Source of the DNA: Proteiniclasticum sp.
Lineage (GTDB): Bacteria > Bacillota > Clostridia > Clostridiales > Clostridiaceae
Assembly (NCBI RefSeq): GCF_003514505.1
Contig: NZ_DOPX01000033.1
Span: 1-64,000, forward strand
Reading direction: 5' to 3'
Length of the DNA stretch: 64,000 bases
Shown here: positions 34,879 through 43,022 of the stretch, piece after piece
Numbering within the stretch: the stretch's first letter is position 1
Layout: every line of letters begins with the position of its first letter
The notes under the pieces: model-generated
The model's database searches: none
The model's input: only the letters and a program-made list of their open reading frames with translations
What the model was told of the DNA's origin: nothing
Made by a program: the position numbers and the translations under genes

Positions 34879-35591
34879 TAATTGACACCTCCATTCTGCA
34901 GAACTTCTTTATCGAGTTTGATGTTCATCTTTTCTGATTTGGGAAGATCGCAACCCATACCACAGCTCTCGCAGTCATGGATTTTCAGGGAAGCTTTTCC
35001 TTTTTTCAGGTTTCTTTTATTAATGAAAGCCATGATCAACCCTAAGGTAAGGAAGGCACCAGGTGCCAGGATCATGATGTTTGCTGGTTCATATGCCGCT
35101 GGCATTACTCTGAGACCCAATACAGTGCCTGCACCGAAAATTTCTCTGAAAAATGCCAGAATGCTCAGTGCAAAAGTGAAGCCAAGGCCCATTCCGATGC
35201 CGTCGTAGATGGAATGAAGCACGTTGTTCTTGCTTGCATATGCTTCTGCTCTACCGAGGATGACACAGTTTACAACAATCAGCGGAATAAACAGACCAAG
35301 AGATTTATAGAGGTCTGGCAGGTATGCTGCAAGGAACATATCGATCATGGATACAAATCCCGCGATGACAACAATGTATGCAGGAATACGGATCTTGTTC
35401 GGAATATACTTTCTCAGTACGGATATGATTGCGTTCGACAGTATCAGTACTGCAGTGGAAGACAATCCCATACCCAGCGCATTTTCAACACTGGTGGAAA
35501 CTGCCAGAGTAGGACACATGGCGAGAACCTGAACGAAAATCGGGTTTTCACTGAAAAGTCCATTTTTCAATCTTTCTATCAATGCCAACAT
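34878..35591 (-). CDS. rnfE: Rnf complex membrane subunit RnfE, with Cys-rich tail
   Basis: Membrane subunit of 237 residues, homologous to NqrD. Cluster cysteines are in VLAMCPTLAVSTS (near residue 26) and PLIVVNCVILGRAEA (near 108). The protein extends past the last membrane helix by about 40 residues with the motif CESCGMGCDLPK (near 210). This Cys-rich cytoplasmic tail is absent from proteobacterial RnfE, though clostridial RnfE proteins can have such endings. It could bind metal. It starts just after the rnfG stop. Confidence 0.95.
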   Translation of the reverse strand: MLALIERLKNGLFSENPIFVQVLAMCPTLAVSTSVENALGMGLSSTAVLILSNAIISVLRKYIPNKIRIPAYIVVIAGFVSMIDMFLAAYLPDLYKSLGLFIPLIVVNCVILGRAEAYASKNNVLHSIYDGIGMGLGFTFALSILAFFREIFGAGTVLGLRVMPAAYEPANIMILAPGAFLTLGLIMAFINKRNLKKGKASLKIHDCESCGMGCDLPKSEKMNIKLDKEVLQNGGVN

Positions 35592-35592
35592 A

Positions 35593-36597
35593 TTAGTTTC
35601 CTCCTTGCATCAGAACATCATTGTAATAGAGGATGGCCTGATTTACTGCTTTGAATGCGCCCTTTGAACTTTCGGAAGCGCCTGAGTAGATTTCTACAGT
35701 AAGCTCCTGAGCGTCTTTACCCTGGAAGAGCTGTTGGAAGCCTTCCTGCTCAATGACATCTCCAAGACCCTTTGTTTCATTTTGCTCCAGAACGACGATG
35801 TTGGAAATTTTCTTAGTGGCGTTGTCAAATCCGACAGCAATGGTCATCGGCATATCCTGATAGTAGCCAGCGTGGGAGGTGATGACAATATATCCTGTGA
35901 CTTCACCGGCTGTCTTCACTTCGAAGGTTTGGTATTCCCCTTCTATCTCAACCATCTCATCTCCTGTAAGCAGAAGAGTTTCAATGGTGGCCTCAGGTGC
36001 TTTTTCTTCAATAACCTCTTCCCCGAGGATGTTCTGTTTATGGAACTTCACTGCCTCATTGATGGCGCTTGCAACTGCGTTGGAGGAAATCGTTGCACCA
36101 GAGACAGCAACAATTTCATTCTCACTTGCAGCGGTGCCTTTTACCACCTGAAAATCGGCAGCAGTGGTTTTACCGGTAAACTGTGAGATAAACGCTTCTT
36201 CTGCAACCAGAGCACCTAAACCAGGGGTTTCGGAAGACTGTGTTACTTTTGCGGCAACAAGGTTACCGTCTTTATCAATTCCAGCAAGAATGGTGAGACC
36301 TGGTTTGTATCCATTTACGGTCATTTTATAAACATGACCGATGACCTCATCCCCACTCTTTGCACGATACATTTCGGTGATGACTTCATTTGCTTCGAAC
36401 TCACCGGCAAAATCTTCAATGGTTTCTGTTCCAGGCATAATCACAGCCAAGTCATCTGCGTTCACTGCATTGTTCATGGCAATCTGTTCTTTGGTGGTCT
36501 CGTAGACGAAGGCAACAAGACCTCCGATGACCACGGAGATGACCATTAGGGTCAGACCCAGTGTAATGAGTTCCTGAAGTAAGCTTTTCTTCTTCAT
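35593..36597 (-). CDS. rnfG: Rnf complex subunit RnfG with two FMN-binding domains
   Basis: Periplasm-side flavin subunit. One N-terminal membrane helix (LITLGLTLMVISVVIGGLVAF) precedes an FMN_bind domain with PGLG (125-128) and the flavinylation motif SGATISS (166-172; attachment Thr169). The protein then continues with a second, diverged copy: KGLG (276-279), a similar FQQLFQGKDA helix and SGASESS (305-311). Total 334 residues, against about 180-220 for usual RnfG. The second motif still fits the looser [ST]GA[ST] pattern, so it may or may not carry FMN. The ATG overlaps the rnfD stop (TAATG). Confidence 0.94.
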   Translation of the reverse strand: MKKKSLLQELITLGLTLMVISVVIGGLVAFVYETTKEQIAMNNAVNADDLAVIMPGTETIEDFAGEFEANEVITEMYRAKSGDEVIGHVYKMTVNGYKPGLTILAGIDKDGNLVAAKVTQSSETPGLGALVAEEAFISQFTGKTTAADFQVVKGTAASENEIVAVSGATISSNAVASAINEAVKFHKQNILGEEVIEEKAPEATIETLLLTGDEMVEIEGEYQTFEVKTAGEVTGYIVITSHAGYYQDMPMTIAVGFDNATKKISNIVVLEQNETKGLGDVIEQEGFQQLFQGKDAQELTVEIYSGASESSKGAFKAVNQAILYYNDVLMQGGN

Positions 36598-37469
36598 TAT
36601 GCAGTCGCCCCCTTCTTCGTATCTACTTTTCCTTCAAAGAAAGAATCAATAAATGGTGCAAAAACATTGCCGATGAGAACTGCATAGTAAGCTCCTTCGA
36701 TATTCTTGGATAATCCAATGAATAAAGATGCAGCCAGCCCTACGAATGCGGCGTAGATCCATTTACCGGGATTGGTGATGGATGAGCTTGCATAATCGTT
36801 GGCGAGGAAAAATGCGATTAAATAAATACTGCTGTTTCCTGCAAGGATTGAAATATCTCCGAGGACAACTGCTGAGAATACAAAGGAGACAAGAAGCACC
36901 ATAAATGGAACTCTAGCGCGGATGATTCCCTTCACTGCAAGGTAGATTCCACCAACAAGGATGGCGATGATGGAAGCTTCTCCTAAGTTTCCGCCTGCGC
37001 TTCCTACGAGTCTTTCCTGAATTGAAATCCCTTCAAACCCTTTGTTTACAACGATGTTTCCATAGGATACCACAGCAAAGATCTTCGCTGCAGCAGCAGG
37101 ATTCATGAAGTTCTGTCCAAGTCCGCCAAAAATCTCCTTAACCAGGGAGATGGCGAAGATGGAAGAAAGTAGTGCAACCCAAAGTGGTGTGTCTACAGGT
37201 AAGATGAGTGCGAGGATGAGTCCGGTCACCACTGCGGATAAGTCATTCAGTGAGTGTTTCTTATGAAGAAGTCTCTTGAAGACAACTTCGGTACCCATAC
37301 TGCCAAGCACCGTAACGGCAATGAGGATTAGACCCTTGATTCCATTGAAGTAGATCCCAGCTGCAGCCACAGGTACTAGGGCAATGATGACATCCAGCAT
37401 GATTCTGTTGACCCTCAGGTTTGATTTGATATGTGGAGAGGATGCAACGGTTATTTTTCTGTTTTCCAT
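36597..37469 (-). CDS. rnfD: Rnf complex membrane subunit RnfD lacking the flavinylation loop
   Basis: Multi-pass membrane subunit homologous to NqrB. Conserved parts: SSPHIKSNLRVNRIMLDVII at the N-terminus, FGGLGQNFMNPAAAAK (114-129), GSAGGNLGEAS (156-166) and FFLANDYASSSITN. Between NFMNPA and GGNLGE, where RnfD normally has a loop with the [ST]xATPL flavin-attachment motif, only about 30 residues remain (YGNIVVNKGFEGISIQERL), with no such motif. The protein is 290 residues, shorter than the usual 310-350. No frameshift is visible and the frame is intact. So the covalent FMN site seems absent by deletion. AGGAGG precedes the ATG. Confidence 0.93.
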   Translation of the reverse strand: MENRKITVASSPHIKSNLRVNRIMLDVIIALVPVAAAGIYFNGIKGLILIAVTVLGSMGTEVVFKRLLHKKHSLNDLSAVVTGLILALILPVDTPLWVALLSSIFAISLVKEIFGGLGQNFMNPAAAAKIFAVVSYGNIVVNKGFEGISIQERLVGSAGGNLGEASIIAILVGGIYLAVKGIIRARVPFMVLLVSFVFSAVVLGDISILAGNSSIYLIAFFLANDYASSSITNPGKWIYAAFVGLAASLFIGLSKNIEGAYYAVLIGNVFAPFIDSFFEGKVDTKKGATA

Positions 37470-37481
37470 TCTTATTCCCTC

Positions 37482-38744
37482 CTATCTCTTAACCTTTTTC
37501 GCTGTTTTGAAAGATTGAAGCAAGTGTCTCTTGGATGGGCACACATATGAGCATCGGCCACATTCAACACACATACCGCCACGCTTCTTGAAGAACTCAT
37601 CGAAGTCCCGGACAATGACCAGCTGATTGAGCTCATAGGGCTGTAGGCCCATGGGGCAAACGTCTGCGCATCGACCACACTTAATGCAGTTCACTTCCTC
37701 ATCAATGGAAACTTCATTCTCGTTGAGGAAAAGCACTTCTCTGATTCCTCTGTTGATGGGTGAATCTGTTGTGAAAACAGCATCACCGGAGAGAATATTC
37801 CCTGCCACAATTCTGAATGGGTTTTCCACGCCTGCTTTTTCCATAACAAGGTCCAGAGTTGTACCTGACATTACCTTGTATATACCAGGGTTTTTCACTG
37901 CTCCGCCATTGATGAGAAGTAGTTGATAATGGGTGAGTCTCTGATCCATAAGACCTCTAGCCACAGCGGGCAGAAGGAATGCATCAATGACCATGGTATC
38001 TTTCATGGCGAAATCACCAAATACGTCTCTTGCTGCAAGGTTCATGTCATGATAAAACTGTGTCGGAATTTTTGAAATCAGGCTTACCCCTGAGTTTTTA
38101 AGCAGTTCGGTGAATCCGATGACTGAATCTGCATCTGATGTGGAAAGGACAACAATCTGAGCGTCTTTATAAAGAGACTTCAGAAGTTCGATGCCCCGAA
38201 GAAAATCCTGTTTTTCTTTTTCATACAGGTAAGAATCCACTTGTCCATAAAGTCCACTTTCCTGGGCATTGATCAGGATGTTTTTCGCAGTATCTTTGAA
38301 CGACAGCTGCATCCCTCTTTTTCGGTTGGACAGGTTCTGTGTTTCAATGAGGCCTAATGCTTTTACTTTCTCACGGAGTTCATCCATGGATAACGCACTG
38401 TAGCTAAATACTTCACGCTCTTCCTTCTCGTAAAGACCGTCATTTTCCACCAGGACCACATCCACCTTGTTTCCAAGAAGATCCGTTTTCGTGGTGATTT
38501 GTTTTACTGTACCAGAAACACTGGAATACACAGGAACAACGCTGTTGTTCTCCCCTACACCAATGACCTGATTGACCAGTACTCTGTCGCCTCGTTTGAC
38601 TGTCGGTGAGCATTTCATATTATGCTGTTGAGATAGTGAATATACCATGTTCTTCGGTGCATCCACTTCTATGATTTCACTAAAGTGTTCCGCAACCTTG
38701 AACTTGGGCACATGCACTGCTTTTGAAATGGAAAACAGTTTCAT
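37482..38744 (-). CDS. rnfC: Rnf complex NADH-side subunit RnfC
   Basis: Binds NAD(H) and FMN on the cytoplasmic side and ends the electron path from ferredoxin to NAD+. The N-terminal barrel-like region (VHVPKFK, VKRGDRVLVNQVIGVGENN) is followed by the flavoprotein-51K-like middle, then two [4Fe-4S] motifs near the end: CIKCGRCADVCPMGLQPYEL and CVECGRCSYVCPSK. 420 residues from the ATG at 38744; the frame continues upstream to 38840, but GGGGG touches the ATG at 38750 and is properly spaced to 38744. It is the first gene of rnfCDGEAB. Confidence 0.95.
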   Translation of the reverse strand: MKLFSISKAVHVPKFKVAEHFSEIIEVDAPKNMVYSLSQQHNMKCSPTVKRGDRVLVNQVIGVGENNSVVPVYSSVSGTVKQITTKTDLLGNKVDVVLVENDGLYEKEEREVFSYSALSMDELREKVKALGLIETQNLSNRKRGMQLSFKDTAKNILINAQESGLYGQVDSYLYEKEKQDFLRGIELLKSLYKDAQIVVLSTSDADSVIGFTELLKNSGVSLISKIPTQFYHDMNLAARDVFGDFAMKDTMVIDAFLLPAVARGLMDQRLTHYQLLLINGGAVKNPGIYKVMSGTTLDLVMEKAGVENPFRIVAGNILSGDAVFTTDSPINRGIREVLFLNENEVSIDEEVNCIKCGRCADVCPMGLQPYELNQLVIVRDFDEFFKKRGGMCVECGRCSYVCPSKRHLLQSFKTAKKVKR

Positions 38745-38790
38745 ATACATCCCCCTATTTTTCAATAAAAATATAACAAATACACTACAT

Positions 38791-38819
38791 AGTATAACAT
38801 TGTAAACGTTCATTAACAA
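38791..38819 (-). promoter_or_regulatory. rnf promoter with overlapping near-palindrome
   Basis: On the minus strand TTGTTA (38819-38814), a 17-bp spacer and TATACT (38796-38791). A 22-bp near-palindrome (38799-38820, arms ATTGTAAA and TTAACAAT) covers the -35 and most of the spacer. Confidence 0.65.
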
Positions 38820-38822
38820 TAT

Positions 38823-38840
38823 TTGACAAGAGATTAACAA
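38823..38840. promoter_or_regulatory. Candidate Rex operator of rnf
   Basis: TTGACAAGAGATTAACAA fits TTGTTAA-N4-TTAACAA at 12 of 14 positions with one perfect arm, directly upstream of the rnf -35. The same pattern appears before hydCBA. Confidence 0.45.
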
Positions 38841-38851
38841 GTTGTATTTTA

Positions 38852-38882
38852 AGAAAAACCGTTGATAATCAACGGTTTTTCT
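38852..38882 (-). terminator. metNIQ terminator
   Basis: Stem AAAAACCGTTGA/TCAACGGTTTTT (38854-38865 with 38869-38880) around TAA, giving a T-run on the minus strand after metQ. Confidence 0.85.
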
Positions 38883-38935
38883 GGATTTCTTTTATTTAAC
38901 AGTTTTTTAAATTATAGTGAAAAAATTAGTACAGT

Positions 38936-39727
38936 TTAAAAAGCTGGGAAGATGGATCCTTCGTACTTTTCCTCAATAAACTTCTTGGTTTTCTCACTGT
39001 TGAGCACGGTGTTCAGTGCTTTTGTTTTTTCTGAATCCTTGTTTTCTTCTTTTACAGCCAGTACGTTCGCATAAGGTGATTCAGCGGATTCAATGACAAT
39101 GGCATCTTCCAGTGGGTTCAGATCTCCTTCGATGGCATAATTGGTATTGATCACAGCTGCGTCCACATCCACCAGTGTTCTAGGAAGTGCAGGTGCATCG
39201 AGTTCTTTGAATTTCAGGTTCTTCTCATTGGAAGTGATGTCAAGCACAGAGGCGATTTCAGTGTCCTTCAGGGTGATGAGACCATTGTCTGCAAGGAGCT
39301 TCAATGCTCTGGAACCATTGGTGGCATCATTGGGAATTGCGATGGTAGCACCGTCTTTCAGCTCATCCAGGGAGGAAATTTTGTCAGAATAGAGACCCAT
39401 TGGCTCTATATGGACTTTAACGGTCCAGGTGATTCCTAAATTTTCCTTGCTGTTCATCTCCTCAAGATAAGGAATGTGCTGGAAGAAGTTCGCATCCAGC
39501 TGGCCTTCAGACAGTGCAGTATTGGGCAATACGTAGTCGTTGAAGACTTTTACTTCCAGCTCATATCCCAGTTCCTTCAGATCGTCTTTGACATTTTCCA
39601 AGATCTCAGCATGTGGGACTGCAGATGCTCCAACCACGATTTTTTCTGAAGAGCTTTTTTCTCCGCAGGCGGTTAGGATGGATGTGCTAAGCAGTGCGGC
39701 AGTTAGTATAGCAAATATTTTTTTCAT
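38936..39727 (-). CDS. metQ: Methionine ABC transporter binding lipoprotein
   Basis: Extracellular substrate-binding lipoprotein of the MetNIQ importer. The signal peptide ends in a lipobox (SILTAC, Cys near residue 21). The body is of the NlpA/MetQ family: VVGASAVPHAEILE, ANFFQHIPYLEEMN and PNDATNGSRALKLL. Length 263 is normal. It lies 143 bases after metI; the gap holds a small inverted repeat. It is under the SAM riboswitch if read through from metN. Confidence 0.95.
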   Translation of the reverse strand: MKKIFAILTAALLSTSILTACGEKSSSEKIVVGASAVPHAEILENVKDDLKELGYELEVKVFNDYVLPNTALSEGQLDANFFQHIPYLEEMNSKENLGITWTVKVHIEPMGLYSDKISSLDELKDGATIAIPNDATNGSRALKLLADNGLITLKDTEIASVLDITSNEKNLKFKELDAPALPRTLVDVDAAVINTNYAIEGDLNPLEDAIVIESAESPYANVLAVKEENKDSEKTKALNTVLNSEKTKKFIEEKYEGSIFPAF

Positions 39728-39802
39728 TTGATTCTTCCTCGCTTTTTTAATCTGTTTTTTTCTACTGTACTATTTTTAATGGAGTCTAAATTTTCGGTTT
39801 TG

Positions 39803-39827
39803 CACGATATGTTAAAAAATTATCGTG
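39803..39827. repeat. Short inverted repeat between metI and metQ
   Basis: CACGATA (39803-39809) and TATCGTG (39821-39827) flank an 11-base AT-rich spacer. It could form a hairpin in the transcript between metI and metQ that adjusts the metQ mRNA level; this is a guess. Confidence 0.4.
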
Positions 39828-39870
39828 ATCAGTGTTTTATGTTCAATAATTTTGTCCTGATATGGGTCAT

Positions 39871-40512
39871 TTAACGTGTGAGCTTCTGGAAAATCCTATT
39901 TCCAAGAGATTGGAACAGCTGTACTAAAAGGAAAATCATAACCACCACAATGAACATGATGGTGTCTTCCCATCTATAGTAACCGTAGTTGATGGCTACA
40001 GCACCGAGTCCCCCACCACCGATGACACCTGCCATGGCAGAATAGCCCACGATGTTGATGAAAATATTCGTGATGCCCTGAACGAGATTCGGTAGTGCTT
40101 CCACGAGCATGACTCTGAAGATGATCTGTCTGTTGGTGGCGCCGAATGAACGGGCAGCTTCAATGATTCCTTTGTCTACTGTATCCAGTGACCCTTCGAT
40201 AACTCTTGCAGCAAATGGTGTGGCTGCAATAGTTAAGGGCACGATGGCAGCCACTGTTCCTATCGAAGTGCCTACAATCACTCTGGATAGAGGGAACAGA
40301 AGAAACATCAGGATAATGAATGGGAAACTTCTAAAGACATTGATGACAAAATCCAGTGCATTATAGAGGTTCTTTCTGGGAGAAAGTCCCTTTTCCTTTG
40401 TATAAATCAGTACAATGGCCAAGAATAAGCCTAGTACCACAGAAAAAATACCGGATAGTACAATCATAAGTAATGATTCATATAAGGCATTCAGATACCC
40501 ATTAAGATTCAT
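39871..40512 (-). CDS. metI: Methionine ABC transporter permease
   Basis: A 213-residue inner membrane permease with five predicted helices. The EAA-like coupling loop is visible as IIEAARSFGATNRQIIFRV (near residue 128), matching MetI. It overlaps the end of metN by 11 bp, as in coupled ABC operons. Confidence 0.95.
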   Translation of the reverse strand: MNLNGYLNALYESLLMIVLSGIFSVVLGLFLAIVLIYTKEKGLSPRKNLYNALDFVINVFRSFPFIILMFLLFPLSRVIVGTSIGTVAAIVPLTIAATPFAARVIEGSLDTVDKGIIEAARSFGATNRQIIFRVMLVEALPNLVQGITNIFINIVGYSAMAGVIGGGGLGAVAINYGYYRWEDTIMFIVVVMIFLLVQLFQSLGNRIFQKLTR

Positions 40513-41476
40513 TCTTTATCACCTCCCATTTCAGGCCTCTTTGTGTCAGGTACTCTCTGATTCGGTGCTCGTCTTCAGGATGGATATGAAGTACAAGACT
40601 TCCTAAAACGCTTCCGTTGAAGTTCTCCAGTTTTCCCCAGACAATGGAGAAATTGATGGAAAGATCACGGCTCATGTTGGTGATGATGGCTTCATCACTG
40701 AACTCCTTGGTGAAGAAAATACGAAGGTTTGTACCTTTTGGCAGTATTTCAAGATCCTCCTCACCGAGAAGTTTTTTCAAACTGACTTCTGGATTCAGGA
40801 AAAGATCTTCCACTTTGCCAAGTGCCGATACTTTACCACTCTCCATGACACAGACACGCTGACAGATTTCTTTGATCACTTCCATCTGGTGTGTTACAAC
40901 AACCAGTGTCAGTCCCAGGGATTTGTTGATCTCCTTGAGTAGGGAGAGAATCTCCTTGGTTGTCTTCGGGTCCAGTGCTGAGGTTGCCTCATCGCATAGA
41001 AGAATCTCTGGATCAAGGGCGAGAGCTCTGGCGATGGCTACACGCTGTTTCTCTCCACCTGAAAGGGATTTTGGTCTGCTGTGGTATTTTTCTTTCAGTC
41101 CAACCAAATCCAGAAGAGACATGGCTTTTTCCTTGGAGGGCTGTTTGTCCATCCCCCATACTTCCATGGGAAGCATGACATTTTCAAGAGCAGTTTTCTG
41201 ATTAAGAAGATTGAAATTCTGAAAAATCATACTGACTTTTCTTCTCAGATTTCGGATGCCATCGCTGTCCAAAGACGCCAGCCTAAAATTGTCAACAACG
41301 ATATCACCGCTGGTGATGGGCTCCAGTCCATTGATACAGCGAAGAAGTGTCGATTTTCCAACACCGCTCTTTCCGACGATACCAAAAATTTCTCCTTTCA
41401 TGATATCGAAGCTTACATCATCGATGACAGCTTGCTGATCATAGTTTTTTCGAAGTGATCTGATTTGAATCAACAT
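40502..41476 (-). CDS. metN: Methionine ABC transporter ATPase
   Basis: A 324-residue ATPase driving methionine import. Walker A is GKSGVGKST (near residue 36), signature LSGGEKQRVAIARAL (near 138), Walker B ILLCDEATSALDP. The C-terminal 80 residues form the NIL (ACT-like) domain where intracellular methionine can inhibit transport. It is the first gene after the SAM riboswitch. Confidence 0.96.
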   Translation of the reverse strand: MLIQIRSLRKNYDQQAVIDDVSFDIMKGEIFGIVGKSGVGKSTLLRCINGLEPITSGDIVVDNFRLASLDSDGIRNLRRKVSMIFQNFNLLNQKTALENVMLPMEVWGMDKQPSKEKAMSLLDLVGLKEKYHSRPKSLSGGEKQRVAIARALALDPEILLCDEATSALDPKTTKEILSLLKEINKSLGLTLVVVTHQMEVIKEICQRVCVMESGKVSALGKVEDLFLNPEVSLKKLLGEEDLEILPKGTNLRIFFTKEFSDEAIITNMSRDLSINFSIVWGKLENFNGSVLGSLVLHIHPEDEHRIREYLTQRGLKWEVIKNES

Positions 41477-41508
41477 CCGTATACTCCTTTACTTGGTCTT
41501 TTAGGCAA

Positions 41509-41662
41509 TAAAAAAATCGCCTAAGAATAAACTTAGACGATACACATACAAGTTTATTCTCATCTTTCAGCTGTTACGCTGTAGGAATTGGCACCATATA
41601 CTCTCGTATTGGTTGCCGGGTTTCACAGGGCCTATCCCTCCACCTCTCTGGATAAGAACATA
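41509..41662 (-). promoter_or_regulatory. SAM-I (S-box) riboswitch of metNIQ
   Basis: On the minus strand the S-box core is clear: TTATCCAGAGAGGTGGAGGG, then GGCCCTGTGAAACCCGGCAA, GTGCCAATTCC and GAAAGATGAGAA. A terminator follows (41516-41525 with 41532-41541, then T7). The sequence AGAATAAACT (41524-41533) overlapping the terminator is complementary to AGTTTATTCT (41551-41560), which gives the antiterminator. SAM binding would switch metNIQ off. Confidence 0.95.
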
Positions 41663-41677
41663 AATTATTGAATTGGT

Positions 41678-41708
41678 ATTATCTTAGCACGAATTTAGCC
41701 TATGTCAA
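41678..41708 (-). promoter_or_regulatory. metNIQ promoter
   Basis: On the minus strand a perfect TTGACA (41708-41703) and GATAAT (41683-41678), with a long 19-bp spacer, shortly before the riboswitch. Confidence 0.5.
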
Positions 41709-41758
41709 TGCTATTCTTCATTCTTTTATAAAAGTGATTTTTGTAAAGGTTTGTAATA

Positions 41759-43012
41759 TCAAATCTTTCCAATATCATTTCGATAATAAAGGTTTTCATT
41801 GCGAACTTTTTCTAGAAATCTGTAGATCTTATCCGTGGCGACGTCCTTATTGCCACTGGCAACTACTGACAGGACGCGGCCGGAGTCTGAGAGAATACGG
41901 CCATCCTCCCATCTGGATTTGTAGGCATACAGAGTAACCCCTTCTGGACAAAGCCTAAAATAATCGGTGATATCAATCCCCTTTTTATAGTCCAGCGGAT
42001 AACCTGCAGAAGAGAGTACGACACAAGCGGCGCCCTCTTCCTGAAAGGAGAGCGGTGTTTCTTTCAGTTTGCCGGAAAGGAGCGACAGAAAAACCTCGTG
42101 AAGGTCAGAGGACAGGACCTGAAGAAGGCTCTGGGTCTCAGGATCGCCAAAACGAAGATTATATTCCAAAAGATAGACCCCTTTTTCGGTCATCATGAGG
42201 CCGAAGAAGATGATGCCTTGAAATGTAAGACCATCTTGGGACAATCCTTCTTGGGTAGGCAGCAGAATGTTTCTATTGAAGTCTTCTTCCATGAATGGAG
42301 AATAATGAGGATTTGGGGTAATACTCCCCATTCCCCCTGTATTAAGTCCTGTTTCTCCTGGTCCGATTTTCTTGTGGTCCATGGTGGACCATAATGGAAC
42401 AATGTGATTTCCATCATAAAGAGAAATGATGGAGGCTTCCTTTCCCACAAGATACTCTTCTACTACGATGGTTTTTGAAGCATCCTGGAACTTCTCCTGT
42501 ATCATGAATTCAGTGAGTATTGTCAAGGCGTTCTCATAGTTCTCAACGATTTCCACCCCTTTCCCCTGAGCCAGGCCGTCTGCTTTGATGACCAGGGGGT
42601 AGGAAGCGGTTTTCAGATATTCCTGAGCGGTGCGAAAATCATCAAACACTTCATAGGCAGCTGTTTTGATATGATGTCTTTTCATAAAATCCTTTGCAAA
42701 GCTCTTGGAGCCTTCCAGAAGGGCTGCATCTTTGTGCGGACCGACAATGCTCAGGTTATGCTGTTGAAAGAGATCCACAATCCCTTCCATGAGATTTTTT
42801 TCAGGACCGACCACGGTATAGGCGATGCCTGTTTTCTTTGAAAAATCAAGAAGCTCCTCTTGGGTCATGGGAGGTAAGTTTTCACATTTGCTTATATAAT
42901 GGGTTCCTCCGTTCCCAGGACAAAGATAAATCTCTTCCACGCTGGGAGACAGGGACAGTTTATGGGCAATGGACTGTTCTCTCGCCCCATCACCTACAAT
43001 CAGTATTTTCAT
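41759..43012 (-). CDS. purD: Phosphoribosylamine-glycine ligase
   Basis: Second step of purine synthesis, making GAR with ATP. ATP-grasp enzyme of 417 residues: N-terminal MKILIVGDGAREQSIAHKL, then CPGNGGT, the phosphate loop VIKADGLAQGKGVEI (near 140), LNTGGMGSITPNPHY (near 225) and EYNLRFGDPETQ (near 280). It is the last gene of the pur operon, ten bases after purH. I see no clear terminator between it and the met promoter. Confidence 0.96.
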   Translation of the reverse strand: MKILIVGDGAREQSIAHKLSLSPSVEEIYLCPGNGGTHYISKCENLPPMTQEELLDFSKKTGIAYTVVGPEKNLMEGIVDLFQQHNLSIVGPHKDAALLEGSKSFAKDFMKRHHIKTAAYEVFDDFRTAQEYLKTASYPLVIKADGLAQGKGVEIVENYENALTILTEFMIQEKFQDASKTIVVEEYLVGKEASIISLYDGNHIVPLWSTMDHKKIGPGETGLNTGGMGSITPNPHYSPFMEEDFNRNILLPTQEGLSQDGLTFQGIIFFGLMMTEKGVYLLEYNLRFGDPETQSLLQVLSSDLHEVFLSLLSGKLKETPLSFQEEGAACVVLSSAGYPLDYKKGIDITDYFRLCPEGVTLYAYKSRWEDGRILSDSGRVLSVVASGNKDVATDKIYRFLEKVRNENLYYRNDIGKI

Positions 43013-43022
43013 AGAATCCCTC

